DNA of 60,861 nt, taken from NCBI GenBank assembly GCA_017994635.1, contig JAGOKK010000002.1, positions 1 to 60,861 on the forward strand, in the 5' to 3' direction. The position numbers were made by a program, and so were the translations under genes. The stretch comes from Candidatus Cloacimonadota bacterium (GTDB taxonomy: Bacteria > Cloacimonadota > Cloacimonadia > Cloacimonadales > Cloacimonadaceae). Each line of letters opens with the position of its first letter. Position 1 is the first letter of the stretch. Of the stretch, positions 35,378 to 44,177 are shown piece after piece. The notes beneath the pieces are model-generated. The model did not search any database and had not been told where the DNA came from. It worked only from the letters and a program-made list of their open reading frames with translations.

Positions 35378-35983
35378 TTATACGATGGTTATCTTGCTGC
35401 GACCGGCTTCATCGCTGATGGAGTATTCAAAGGTTTTGCGAACAATAGGGCTCTTGAATTCTGATGCCAGAATGTCGTAGATCAGGATGTCGTGATATTC
35501 TCCAGCCATAAACTGGGCATTACGCCGCGCGCCTACATACTTGAAGCCAACCTTTTCGTAGCATTTCACAGCCCGCTGGTTGAACTTCACTACTTCCAGA
35601 GAGATGCTATTCAGATTCATGATATTAAAACCAAAATCCAGGATCAGAGAAGTAGCTTCTGCTCCGATACCTTGATTCCAGTAAGTCTTTTCGCCGATGA
35701 ATATGCCAAAGGAGGCGTTGCGATTGACTTCGTTTACATTGTGCAAACCGCAATTGCCGATCACTTTATTTGTATCCTTTTCCACGATCGCGAAGATGAT
35801 GGAATGCGCCATCAGGTGTTTCAGGATATCCCTTTCCCTGTCTATATCTACCACCTGAGCGGAAAACAAGACAAACTGACCAATCTCCAGATCGTTTACC
35901 CACTCGGTGTAGCGCTCTGCGTCTTCCAGTGATACCGGCGACAGGTAGCACTTTTCTCCTACAAGCTTGCGAAAGTATTTCAT
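35378..35983 (-). CDS. GNAT-family N-acetyltransferase (RimJ/RimL-like)
   Basis: A 201-aa acetyltransferase with a RimJ/RimL-type fold: EKCYLSPVSLEDAERYTEWVND at the start, the acetyl-CoA region IFIGEKTYWNQGIGAEATSL (about 92-112) and NLNSISLEVVKFNQRAVKCYEKVGFKYVG. It lacks a signal peptide. The tail (ISDEAGRSKITIV) extends about 25 aa past the usual domain. Substrate unknown; ribosomal or other protein N-termini and small amines are usual. AGGTAG precedes ATG 35983, and a phased repeat array lies 120 bp upstream. Confidence 0.88.
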   Translation of the reverse strand: MKYFRKLVGEKCYLSPVSLEDAERYTEWVNDLEIGQFVLFSAQVVDIDRERDILKHLMAHSIIFAIVEKDTNKVIGNCGLHNVNEVNRNASFGIFIGEKTYWNQGIGAEATSLILDFGFNIMNLNSISLEVVKFNQRAVKCYEKVGFKYVGARRNAQFMAGEYHDILIYDILASEFKSPIVRKTFEYSISDEAGRSKITIV

Positions 35984-36102
35984 GATCTACCTCGATTATT
36001 TCGTTTATCTTCAATCTCACAGTCCCCCGATTCTGTCAAGCAGATTGTGGTCTTTTTATAAAGACTTTCATGCCTTTTAGCTACAATCTTGCCCCTTGCC
36101 AT

Positions 36103-36185
36103 CCTGGACTCAACCCAAACTCTTCTTGAACGCCTCCTGAACCGGGTTTGGGAAGAGTTCAGGAGGCCTTCTGGTTCGGCTCAGG
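36103..36185. repeat. 11-nt-phased inverted box array, copy 2
   Basis: Eight boxes at exact 11-nt steps: CCTGGA 36103, CCCAAA 36114, CTTGAA 36125, CCTGAA 36136, TTTGGG 36147, TTCAGG 36158, TTCTGG 36169 and CTCAGG 36180. The left half is C-start/A-end and the right half T-start/G-end. TTTGGG complements CCCAAA, and GTTCAGGAGGC complements GCCTCCTGAAC (36132-36142). It lies upstream of the GNAT gene and beyond the M42 gene terminator. Confidence 0.75.
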
Positions 36186-36198
36186 CTACAAGGGGGAA

Positions 36199-36228
36199 AG
36201 TAGAAAGGGCTGCCTTTTAAGGCAGCCC
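36199..36228 (-). terminator. rho-independent terminator of M42 peptidase gene
   Basis: GGGCTGCC (36221-36228 read on minus), loop TTAAAA and GGCAGCCC (36207-36214) make a perfect 8-bp stem followed by TTTCTACTTTC. It lies 35 bp past the M42 stop. Confidence 0.75.
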
Positions 36229-36262
36229 ATAGCAGAGGAGTATTTGGATCAGATAAATAGCG

Positions 36263-37321
36263 TCATCTGCTCAGATCAATCTTGTCGTCGAGCATCTTGA
36301 TGAATGCCACCAAGAGTTTGACGGCATTATCCAGATCGTCGAGACTGATCACCTCATTGGGTGAGTGCATGTAGCGATTGGGGATGCTAAGGACAGTAGT
36401 GGCCACACCACCGGCCTGAGCGTGGATCCCATCGGCGTCCGTTCCTGTGCGACCGGGGGCAATTTCTATTTGCAAGGGGATTTTGTGCTTTTTGGCCAGC
36501 TCACGTAACATACTGTTTACTTTGGGGTGTAAAGCAGCGCCCAGCGCCAACACAGGCCCCTTGCCCAGGCCCACATCACCGAATACACGTTTGTCGGCTC
36601 CGGGGATGTCTGAGGTAAAGGTAACGTCCACTGCAATGGCAATATCGGGCTTGATATTGTATGAACTGGTGATTGAGCCTTTCATGGTGGTCTCTTCACC
36701 AACTGATGCTACGGCGTAGTAGTTAACTTTCAGAGGTGTTTTAGCCAGTTCTTGCATGACAGCTGCGGCGATATATACTCCTACCTTATTGTCAGTAGCT
36801 TTGCTGACAATACGATCTTCAGATAGTTCTTCAATATTGCTATCGTATGTGACTATATCACCTATACATACCTTACTTTCAGCATCAGCTTTATCCTTTG
36901 CTCCTATATCGACCCAAAGGTCTTCCAGCTTCAGTTTACCCACCTCAGAATCACCGCGCATCATGTGCACAGCCTTCTTGCCGATGATGCCACGCACCAC
37001 GTGGCCTTCATGATGGATATCCAGACGCAAGCCTGGCAGAAGGTTGACATCGAAACCACCCAGGGTTTTCAGATACAGATAACCGCTTTCATCGATGTAA
37101 TTGACCATAAAGCCGATCTCATCGGCGTGACCAACGATCATCACCTTCAATTCTCCGCTACCACGCTTGAAAGCGATCAAATTGCCATTAATATCGGAAG
37201 AAATGTCATCGCAACTACCCTTCAGGAACTGGCGGGTGATATCCTGAGCTGCGCTCTCAAATCCAGAAGGACTGGGAACACCCAGCAGATCATAGAGATA
37301 TTCTTTATTCTTTGCTTTCAT
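36263..37321 (-). CDS. M42-family metallo-aminopeptidase (FrvX/glutamyl aminopeptidase-like)
   Basis: A 352-aa cytosolic peptidase of the TET-like M42 family. Metal-site motifs are seen in order: VGHADEIGFM (His65, Asp67), KATDNKVGVYIA, VGEETTMKGS (catalytic and metal glutamates), ALAVDVT-like AIAVDVTFTSDIPG and the final histidine in NRYMHSPNEV. GRTGTDADGIHAQAGGV is the substrate-site loop. M42 enzymes remove N-terminal residues from peptides and form large tetrahedral complexes, matching an amino-acid-fermenting lifestyle (inference). The gene follows the cupin gene after 10 nt. Confidence 0.93.
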   Translation of the reverse strand: MKAKNKEYLYDLLGVPSPSGFESAAQDITRQFLKGSCDDISSDINGNLIAFKRGSGELKVMIVGHADEIGFMVNYIDESGYLYLKTLGGFDVNLLPGLRLDIHHEGHVVRGIIGKKAVHMMRGDSEVGKLKLEDLWVDIGAKDKADAESKVCIGDIVTYDSNIEELSEDRIVSKATDNKVGVYIAAAVMQELAKTPLKVNYYAVASVGEETTMKGSITSSYNIKPDIAIAVDVTFTSDIPGADKRVFGDVGLGKGPVLALGAALHPKVNSMLRELAKKHKIPLQIEIAPGRTGTDADGIHAQAGGVATTVLSIPNRYMHSPNEVISLDDLDNAVKLLVAFIKMLDDKIDLSR

Positions 37322-37331
37322 CAGAGCACCC

Positions 37332-37727
37332 TTAGCAGTTATTGGCTTCTTCGTCGGCGAATGGATTGAGGGTTTTCTTGACCACCGGTTTTTCGTGCGG
37401 GATCAGGCAGAGGAACTTGAGTGTATCAGAACCGGTATTGCGAAAGGCATGCATCATACCAGGATCCACATACATTATGTCGTTTTCGGTAAAGGGGATA
37501 TCTCCCCGCTCAGTCACCAGAGCTCCCGTCCCGGAGAGACAGTATAGCTCATGCTCCCAATCATGCTGATGATAAGGGGTATTTCCGCCGGGCTCCACCT
37601 CAAACATACGCATTGCAAAGGTGGGCGCTCCGTCCTTTTGGGAGATCAGCCAACGGATTTTTGCTCCTTTAGCACCCTCCACATCTACGTTCTCGAGTTC
37701 CACATTATCAAAATGTACTACTTTCAT
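37332..37727 (-). CDS. cupin-domain protein
   Basis: A 131-aa single-domain cupin. The metal-binding histidines and glutamate are in GNTPYHQHDWEHELYCLSG and the second motif in VDPGMMHAFRNTG. GGAGG precedes ATG 37727. Small cupins serve as isomerases, dioxygenases or sugar and ligand sensors; nothing here selects one. It shares an operon with the M42 peptidase. Confidence 0.88.
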   Translation of the reverse strand: MKVVHFDNVELENVDVEGAKGAKIRWLISQKDGAPTFAMRMFEVEPGGNTPYHQHDWEHELYCLSGTGALVTERGDIPFTENDIMYVDPGMMHAFRNTGSDTLKFLCLIPHEKPVVKKTLNPFADEEANNC

Positions 37728-37849
37728 GGATTCCTCCAGTTACTTATTCATTTAGTAAAAGTATAAGTGGATTATGGCCTTTTGCCACAAGAAGGCAAAG
37801 CGATGGATTGAAATCCCATAATTGCACTGAATAAGGGTGGTGATGGGGA

Positions 37850-38419
37850 TCAGTAATCGATATCCTCTACGAACGTGGTATCAGGAGGAGCCTGGGGTCC
37901 CTTGGAGAGGTAAAGCCGCACGGTGCTCTTTTTTTCCACCTTGCTCCCGCCCATGGGTACTGTGCGCATTACCGCATTTCGAGGCGCAGTATCGCTATAT
38001 AGGGAATCCACTATCGAGCTGCGAAGTTCATGGGCCCGGATGGCCAGTAGCGCTTCCTGAAAGCTGTATCCAGTCACATCAGGTACCTGCACCATCTTGC
38101 TGCCTTTGCTGATGATGAGTTGCACTGTGCCATCTTCCTTGATGCGGCTGCCTGGTTTGGGAGATTGCTCCAGCACTTCTTCAGCTTTGGCGGTCTCGGA
38201 AAATAGAGAATCCTTTACCACCACGTGGAGCTTTTCCTGTTGTAAAATACGTTTGGCTTGAACGAGCCCAAGGCCTGTGACATCAGGAGTTTCTACTACC
38301 GAAGGACGCCCCAGTACTAAGGGAAATATGAGCTGCGAAAAGATGAACGCGGTCACAAAGATGATTCCAAAGGCAATTCCCGCCAGATAGCCGATTTTAG
38401 TCCAATTGATCTGAGACAT
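37850..38419 (-). CDS. membrane-anchored PASTA-domain protein
   Basis: A 189-aa protein with an N-terminal TM (about 9-33) and two PASTA repeats (about 40-108 and 110-178), each with the VxTPDVTG / VPDVTGYSF opening and the KPG or SKG turn. PASTA domains usually bind muropeptides on serine/threonine kinases or PBPs. Here there is no kinase or transpeptidase domain, so it may be a periplasmic muropeptide-binding adaptor. AGAAGG precedes ATG 38419, 12 nt after rsmB. Confidence 0.88.
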   Translation of the reverse strand: MSQINWTKIGYLAGIAFGIIFVTAFIFSQLIFPLVLGRPSVVETPDVTGLGLVQAKRILQQEKLHVVVKDSLFSETAKAEEVLEQSPKPGSRIKEDGTVQLIISKGSKMVQVPDVTGYSFQEALLAIRAHELRSSIVDSLYSDTAPRNAVMRTVPMGGSKVEKKSTVRLYLSKGPQAPPDTTFVEDIDY

Positions 38420-38431
38420 TGTATATACCTT

Positions 38432-39748
38432 CTATTTTATTCTTTGTAGTTTTGCCCCAAATGAGCCGTCCATAAAATGACGGAAGGGAATGGTCTTCAA
38501 GAAGCCGTTCTCAGTGTAATCAACAGGGATGTAGTTTTCCGCCCGCACCAGAGAAAACTTGGGATTCCTGGCCAGGAACTTCTCGATCTGCGCCTCGTTT
38601 TCCTCTGGATTCATGGTGCAGGTAGAATAAACCATGAAACCCTCCGGCTTTACGAAGTTGGCAGCATGTTCCAGGGCTTTCTCCTGAAGTTTTATCAGTT
38701 CGGCGATGTCATTATGCGCCTGCCAGCGGAGATCTGCCTTGCGGGAAAAAACACCCCAGCCCGAGCAGGGAGCATCGACCAATACTCGGTCATAAGCTGG
38801 CGCGACAGGTCCATATTTCAAGGAATCAGTAACAATCTGAACGATATTGGTAAGCTGCAGACGGTCTGCGGCCTGCTTGAGCAGCTTCATCTTGTTTGGT
38901 ATCTTATCCACTGCGATTACTTCGCCGGTATTTAGCAGCTTTTCTGCGATGTATGTGCACTTGCCGCCCGGAGCAGCAAAAAGATCGAGAACGGATTGCT
39001 CCGGCTTGGGATCCAAGAGCTCCACCACCAGCGCAGCCGAGGTATCCTGCACCGAGAAATAACCCTCGGAAAAGGCAACTTCATTGAGCACTTCGCTGCC
39101 ATGAGTGGTGTGAAACATCATGGGGCTCGCCACGGAGGGGATGATATCAACGCCTCTGCGTTCAAAATATGTCATCAGTTTCTGGGCAGTGGTGGCCGTT
39201 TGATTTACCCTGATGTGCAGCTCCGGATTCTCATTGTAATACAGCGCCAGCATCTCAGTATCCTCTATCCCCCATAAAGAGATCCAGGTCTGAATCAGTT
39301 CCGGCGGATAAGAGTGCTCGTAAGCAATGCGTAAGGCTGGGTCGTCAGGATAGCTTATCTCTTTATTGCGCAGATAGTTTCTAAGCACTGCATTGACAAA
39401 ATCCCCGATCTGAGGGGAAAGCAGAGTCTTGGCCAGCTCCACAGTCTCGTTCACTGCTGCGTGTTCGGGGATGCTATCCAGGTATTTGATCTGATACAGG
39501 CCAAGATAGAGCAGGATCTTTATCTTCAGGTCTGTGGTGGCGTATTTTTGGGGATCGGTCAGATGCGTCAGGATAAAATCCAGGTGTTGGCGCATTTTTA
39601 TCACGCCCTTTACTGTGGTGTAATACAGGGCAATATCCTGGCCTTCGCTCTTGAGTTTCTTAGCTCTCTGCTGGAGCATCGCGTCTGAAAACTCTGCATT
39701 CTTGAGTACTTTCAGAATGGTGCTGTATGCCTCGTTGCGGAAGCTCAT
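38432..39748 (-). CDS. rsmB: 16S rRNA (cytosine-C5) methyltransferase RsmB
   Basis: A 438-aa enzyme that methylates C967 of 16S rRNA. It has an N-terminal NusB-like helical domain (about 1-140, LLYLGLYQIKYLDSIPEHAAVNETVELAK) and a C-terminal SAM domain: LDLFAAPGGKCTYIAEKL (about 246), catalytic Cys in VDAPCSGWGVFSRK and second Cys in YSTCTMNPEENE. Its ATG overlaps the ruvA stop (ATGA). E. coli RsmB is 429 aa, so the length is typical. Confidence 0.95.
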   Translation of the reverse strand: MSFRNEAYSTILKVLKNAEFSDAMLQQRAKKLKSEGQDIALYYTTVKGVIKMRQHLDFILTHLTDPQKYATTDLKIKILLYLGLYQIKYLDSIPEHAAVNETVELAKTLLSPQIGDFVNAVLRNYLRNKEISYPDDPALRIAYEHSYPPELIQTWISLWGIEDTEMLALYYNENPELHIRVNQTATTAQKLMTYFERRGVDIIPSVASPMMFHTTHGSEVLNEVAFSEGYFSVQDTSAALVVELLDPKPEQSVLDLFAAPGGKCTYIAEKLLNTGEVIAVDKIPNKMKLLKQAADRLQLTNIVQIVTDSLKYGPVAPAYDRVLVDAPCSGWGVFSRKADLRWQAHNDIAELIKLQEKALEHAANFVKPEGFMVYSTCTMNPEENEAQIEKFLARNPKFSLVRAENYIPVDYTENGFLKTIPFRHFMDGSFGAKLQRIK

Positions 39749-40341
39749 TTCGCCCTCTGATAGAGACGCTTGATCACTTCTTTGATCAATTGCTCAGTGG
39801 GCATTTTACGATCTTCTTCGCTGAGCAGCTTTAGTTCACGTTGGATCAAAGCGACATTGAATCCCAGAGCCATCAGGGCATTCTCCACTTCCAGAGAAGC
39901 ATTGTCGCCATGAGCGCTATCATCCACATAGTCCATCAGCACATGCACCCGGTCTTTTAGCTCCATTATCAGCCGCTGCGCACTCTTCTTGCCAATCCCG
40001 GGAACGCGGGTAAGCAAACCTTCCTCACCACTGCGCACGCTTTTTACAAATGCGGATACGCTAAGGGTCGAAAGCACAGAGATGGCGATCTTCGGGCCGA
40101 TTCCGCTGACGCGCGTAAGAATCTGGAAAAGTTCGCGCTCCGCCATGGTGGCAAAGCCGTAGATGCGCACGTCGTCCTGGGAAATGGCGAGATAAGCATA
40201 GAGGCAATATTCTCTATTCACTTCCGGTAAAACCTCAAAAGTGGAGACGGGAATCTTCAGCTCCCAACCGATACCTGCGGTTTCGATCACAGCCAGCATG
40301 GGTGATTTGTACCTTAGCTGCCCCTTTAAGTAATGTATCAT
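39745..40341 (-). CDS. ruvA: Holliday junction DNA helicase subunit RuvA
   Basis: 198 aa from ATG 40341, chosen because AAGGA sits 6 nt upstream and it overlaps the ruvC stop as ATGA; the ATG at 40356 adds five residues and has no site. An OB fold is followed by two HhH motifs, FQILTRVSGIGPKIAISVL and RVPGIGKKSAQRLIMELKD, and a C-terminal domain that contacts RuvB. It binds four-way junctions as a tetramer. ruvB itself is not in the window. Confidence 0.95.
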   Translation of the reverse strand: MIHYLKGQLRYKSPMLAVIETAGIGWELKIPVSTFEVLPEVNREYCLYAYLAISQDDVRIYGFATMAERELFQILTRVSGIGPKIAISVLSTLSVSAFVKSVRSGEEGLLTRVPGIGKKSAQRLIMELKDRVHVLMDYVDDSAHGDNASLEVENALMALGFNVALIQRELKLLSEEDRKMPTEQLIKEVIKRLYQRAK

Positions 40342-40823
40342 ATCTTGTCCTTCCATTTTGTGCGGTTGAAATGCGCTGTAGCTATCGCCAATGCGTCATA
40401 GGCGTCGTCGCGCAGGCTCTTGTGGCTGAGATCATATAATTGGTGGATCATATAGCGCACCTGGGCTTTGGTGGCATTGCCGTTCCCGACCACAGCTTTC
40501 TTCACTTCGCGTGGCGAGTATTCGACGAATGGGATCTGATGCTGGGCCAAAACAAGCAGGATGACCCCGCGTGCATGCCCCAAAGTGAATGTACTCTTTA
40601 CATTCTTGGAAAAGAACATCGCCTCCACAGCAGCGCAGTCCGGTTTATAATCACTTAGTATCTGATCCAGCCTGGCATGCAAAGCGCTCAACCTCGCCCC
40701 TAAATCAAGCTCGCGGGTTACGTCTATCACGTCGCAACCCGCGGCTATTACTTTTCTTCCTTCTGTTTGGATAAGCCCAAAGCCGCAATAGCGACTGCCT
40801 GGATCAATACCCACAATCATCAT
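40338..40823 (-). CDS. ruvC: Holliday junction resolvase RuvC
   Basis: A 161-aa resolvase. The acidic catalytic residues are seen: Asp7 in VGIDPGSRYCGFG, Glu in CAAVEAMFF, and the C-terminal pair in SLRDDAYDALAIA. It cuts Holliday junctions after RuvAB branch migration. It is 5 nt after yebC and overlaps ruvA by 4 nt, giving the common order yebC-ruvC-ruvA. Confidence 0.95.
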   Translation of the reverse strand: MMIVGIDPGSRYCGFGLIQTEGRKVIAAGCDVIDVTRELDLGARLSALHARLDQILSDYKPDCAAVEAMFFSKNVKSTFTLGHARGVILLVLAQHQIPFVEYSPREVKKAVVGNGNATKAQVRYMIHQLYDLSHKSLRDDAYDALAIATAHFNRTKWKDKI

Positions 40824-40828
40824 GGGTG

Positions 40829-41578
40829 CTATTCCTGGGCTAACTTGGCCATTACCTCATCGGAGAATTCAAAATTGGCATAGACCTTTTGCACGTCGTC
40901 CAAATCCTCGATCATCTCGATCAGACGCATCAGCTTTTCGGCCACATCATCTGCATTAACGGTATTTTTGGGCACTCTGGTGAGCTCGGCATTCAGTATG
41001 GGGAAACCAAGCGCTTCCATATTTCCCAGCACAGTGTGAAACTCGCCCGGATTTGTATAAACATCAAAGTACTCATCACCGGTTTCCACGTCGTCCGCAC
41101 CAGCTTCCAAGGCTTGCATCATGAATTCTTCTTCGTCCAGACCAGCAATAGGCACATTGAAGTAACCCTTCAGATCGAAGTTCCATGAAACGGCTCCGGA
41201 CTCGGCCAGATTGCCGCCATACTTGGAGAACATGTGCCGCAAATCGGCAACCGTGCGATTCTTGTTATCAGTCATTACATCCACTACGATACCGACGCCG
41301 TTGTGCCCGTATCCCTCGTAGGTAATCTCTTCGTAAGTAACGCCTTCAATCTCGCCGGTTCCGCGTTTGATGGCGCGTTCGATGTTTTCACGCGGCATAT
41401 TGGCGGATTTGGCGGCAAGAATGGCAGTTCTGAGCCGTGGATTGGTCTCAGCATCGCCCCCGCCGCTTTTGGCAGCCAGAATGATTTCCTTTACGATGCG
41501 GGTGTAGATCTTCCCGCGCTTCGCGTCAGTCGCGGCCTTTTTGTGTTTAATCGTGCTCCACTTATTGTGTCCGGACAT
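40829..41578 (-). CDS. yebC: YebC/PmpR-family regulatory protein
   Basis: A 249-aa protein with the invariant opening MSGHNKWSTIKHKKAATDAKRGKIYTRI and NMPRENIERAIKRGTGE. Recent work on this family links it to translation of hard-to-read proline-rich stretches as well as to transcription control (established for other species). It stands upstream of ruvC, the classic neighbourhood, and after the EF-G-like gene. Confidence 0.94.
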   Translation of the reverse strand: MSGHNKWSTIKHKKAATDAKRGKIYTRIVKEIILAAKSGGGDAETNPRLRTAILAAKSANMPRENIERAIKRGTGEIEGVTYEEITYEGYGHNGVGIVVDVMTDNKNRTVADLRHMFSKYGGNLAESGAVSWNFDLKGYFNVPIAGLDEEEFMMQALEAGADDVETGDEYFDVYTNPGEFHTVLGNMEALGFPILNAELTRVPKNTVNADDVAEKLMRLIEMIEDLDDVQKVYANFEFSDEVMAKLAQE

Positions 41579-41592
41579 ACATACCTCTTTAT

Positions 41593-43650
41593 CTATTGAA
41601 CGTCGTTATCCTGCCAAGCAGCAACCACCTTCTGGGTGATTTCTTCGGGTACTCTTTCGTAATGTGAGAATTCCTGAGTAAAGCGACCGCGTCCCTGCGT
41701 GAAAGACTTGAGAGCAGGGAAATAGCTGTACATTTCAGCCACTGGCATCTGTGCGCTCAGATACTGTTTCTTACCGCGCTGTTCCATACCCATAATACGG
41801 CCACGACGAGTAGAGATATCACCCATCACATCGCCCATATACTCTCCGGGAACGATGATCACCAGGTTGTGAATGGGCTCCAGAAGAATAGGTTTGCATT
41901 TCTTGAAACCTTCTTTGAGCGCCATGGACGACGCGATCTTGAAAGCCATTTCCGAACTGTCCACATCGTGATAACTGCCATAATAGACCTCTACGGAGAC
42001 GTCCACCACTTGATAACCGGCGATAATGCCCTTTTCCATTGTTTCCACGAGACCTTTCTCAATGGCAGGAACGAAGTTTGAGGGAATCACACCGCCAACG
42101 ATCGCGTTTATGAATTGGAATCCTTCACCACGTTCGGTCGGTTTGATACGGAAATATACATCGCCATACTGCCCGCGTCCACCAGACTGTTTCTTATGCT
42201 TGTAGTTGCTCTCGGCAGAAGCAGTAATGGTCTCTTTATATTGGATGCGCGGAGCTTTGAGCTCAGCTTCGACCTTGTAACGGTTCTTCAGCTTTTTGAG
42301 CACCAATTGAAGCTGTTGATCGCCCATGCCGGATAGCACATTCTCATGAGTCTCAGCGTTTAGCTCATAACGAATGGTGGGATCTTCTGCGATCACTCTT
42401 TGTAGTGAGCTGCCGATCTTGTCTTCATCGGATTGATTGACGGCTTTGATGGCCTGCCAGGTAGTAGCAGTGGGAACATCAGTGGGCATCATAGCGTGAC
42501 GTGCATTGGGAGCTACGATGCTATTCATCACTTTGGCATTCTTCAGCTTTACCAAGGCTCCGATCTCACCTGCGCGGATCTCTGAGCAGTCATGACGGTT
42601 CTTACCGAGCATGAAATACATGTTCCCGGCCTTGTCCTTGGCTTCCTTTTCGGGAGTATAGAATTCGGTCCCAGTTTTGAGGGATCCCGAGAACATCCTC
42701 ACATAGGCAAAATCCCCCATGCTGGGATCGGCATATAGCTTGAAGATGTAGCCCAGCAGCTCGCCATTGGCTGAAGCTACAAAGCTTTTCGGAGCATCAC
42801 CTTCCAGGAGTTCCATGTTGGCACAATCCTCAGGGGAAGGAAGATAATCAATCACAGCTTGCATAAAAGCCTGTACACCCACGCCAGTTCCGGCAGAGCA
42901 AACAAAGGCGGGGACCACTTCGCCGATGGCAATGGCAGATCTGAGCCCGGCAATCAGTTTGTCTTGAGGGAGTTCCATGTTTTCCAGGAACTCATTGAGC
43001 AGCTCTTCAGAAGTCTCAGCCACTGCTTCCATCAGATGCAATCTAGCTTCTTCCACCGCATCTGTCATATTAGCGGGGACATCGCTCTCCACACCTGACT
43101 TGATGGCCTTTTGGCGGATCACATCCACCACACCCTCAAAGGAGCCTTCTTTACCAATGGGGATATGTACTTTGACGGGATTGATCCCGGTATTTTCATG
43201 AATGGCTTCCAGGGTCTTGTCGTAATCTGCATGCTCGTTATCCATGCGGTTAACCAGGATTACCTTACCCTTTTTCTTGCCATCTACCTGCTCCAGAGCA
43301 AGCTCAAGGCCTACTTCGAAACCGCCGGTAGCATTGGCGACAATTACCACATTCTCCACCGCGGGAAGAGCTACGATGGCATCACCCACAAAGTCTGGAT
43401 AACCAGGCGCGTCAAGGATGTTTAGCTTGTGATCGTTAAAATTGGCATAACCGATGGACAGCCCCAGGGACATCTTCTTCGCGGTTTCTTCTGGATCAAA
43501 ATCCATGACGGTATTGCCCTCGTCAATCTTGCCAAGTCTATTTGTACTTTTGCTAAGATAAAAGATTTGTTCAGCCAGGATGGTCTTTCCGGATCCACTG
43601 GAACCCATCAGCATCAAGTTGCGTAACTTCTTCATAGAGTATTCTTTCAT
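41593..43650 (-). CDS. EF-G-2-type translational GTPase (EF-G-like paralogue)
   Basis: A 685-aa GTPase with the EF-G domain order. The P-loop is MGSSGSGKTILAEQ instead of AHIDAGKT, switch II is LDAPGYPDFVGD, and the NKxD motif reads VNRMDNEH. These features, shared with the T. thermophilus EF-G-2 type, mark the paralogue group rather than the main elongation factor. Domains II-V are intact (KSGGRGQYGDVYFRIKP, PGEYMGDVMGDISTRRG). The exact job is unsettled; translocation under stress or ribosome recycling are the usual suggestions. GAGGAA precedes ATG 43650. The main fusA is not in the window. Confidence 0.92.
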   Translation of the reverse strand: MKEYSMKKLRNLMLMGSSGSGKTILAEQIFYLSKSTNRLGKIDEGNTVMDFDPEETAKKMSLGLSIGYANFNDHKLNILDAPGYPDFVGDAIVALPAVENVVIVANATGGFEVGLELALEQVDGKKKGKVILVNRMDNEHADYDKTLEAIHENTGINPVKVHIPIGKEGSFEGVVDVIRQKAIKSGVESDVPANMTDAVEEARLHLMEAVAETSEELLNEFLENMELPQDKLIAGLRSAIAIGEVVPAFVCSAGTGVGVQAFMQAVIDYLPSPEDCANMELLEGDAPKSFVASANGELLGYIFKLYADPSMGDFAYVRMFSGSLKTGTEFYTPEKEAKDKAGNMYFMLGKNRHDCSEIRAGEIGALVKLKNAKVMNSIVAPNARHAMMPTDVPTATTWQAIKAVNQSDEDKIGSSLQRVIAEDPTIRYELNAETHENVLSGMGDQQLQLVLKKLKNRYKVEAELKAPRIQYKETITASAESNYKHKKQSGGRGQYGDVYFRIKPTERGEGFQFINAIVGGVIPSNFVPAIEKGLVETMEKGIIAGYQVVDVSVEVYYGSYHDVDSSEMAFKIASSMALKEGFKKCKPILLEPIHNLVIIVPGEYMGDVMGDISTRRGRIMGMEQRGKKQYLSAQMPVAEMYSYFPALKSFTQGRGRFTQEFSHYERVPEEITQKVVAAWQDNDVQ

Positions 43651-43747
43651 GTTATTCCTCTTGTGTTTATCTCGATTCTTATATACAGTTTAACTACGAT
43701 GAACAAGGATTTTATCAGTGTACTTGGTGTCAATGCTTTTGTTTTGC

Positions 43748-43776
43748 TTGACATATCACTTTCCTGATTAATGATC
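43748..43776 (+). promoter_or_regulatory. promoter candidate for small membrane protein
   Basis: TTGACA (43748-43753) is consensus. The -10 is unclear: TTAATG at 14 nt or ATGATC at 17 nt downstream. It lies 27-50 bp upstream of ATG 43803. Confidence 0.35.
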
Positions 43777-43802
43777 GTTTCAAAACAATCTGGAGGTTCC
43801 CA

Positions 43803-44078
43803 ATGGAACAAGAAACCCGTCAGTTCACCGCTCATGAACAGCTCGCTCCCATTATGACTGTCGGTAACTGGATAGTTACCATGCTTTTAATGATTATCCC
43901 ATTCGTAAACATCATTCTCCTGATCGTTTGGGCTGCCAGTTCGGGTGAAAATCCTAACCGCAGGAATTGGGCAATTGCCTCTCTCATCTTCATGGCGATT
44001 GGCATCGTACTCTGGTTGATCCTGGCCAGCACTCTCGTAGGCCTGATGAGCAGTTTGACCGGCGGTATGTCTTACTGA
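43803..44078 (+). CDS. small two-TM membrane protein
   Basis: A 91-aa protein with GGAGG 7 nt upstream. Two hydrophobic helices (about 20-43 and 55-80) are joined by a polar loop with SSGENPNRRNW, a pattern common in small membrane proteins of FCB and Firmicutes genomes. Function unknown. It is divergent from the EF-G-like gene and convergent with the prepilin peptidase gene. Confidence 0.8.
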   Translation: MEQETRQFTAHEQLAPIMTVGNWIVTMLLMIIPFVNIILLIVWAASSGENPNRRNWAIASLIFMAIGIVLWLILASTLVGLMSSLTGGMSY

Positions 44079-44103
44079 TTCTTAACCCCACGTATCTTAT
44101 TGC

Positions 44104-44149
44104 CAAAAAACATTCACGCCGGTTTGGGTATTCCTTGCCGGCGTGAATG
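44104..44149 (-). terminator. rho-independent terminator of prepilin peptidase gene
   Basis: A perfect 12-bp stem (CATTCACGCCGG, 44111-44122; CCGGCGTGAATG, 44138-44149) with a 15-nt loop. On the minus strand it is followed by TTTTTTGG. On the plus strand there is no T-run after the stem, so it mainly serves the minus-strand gene. Confidence 0.8.
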
Positions 44150-44177
44150 CATATAGCAGAAGACATATATCTACGTC

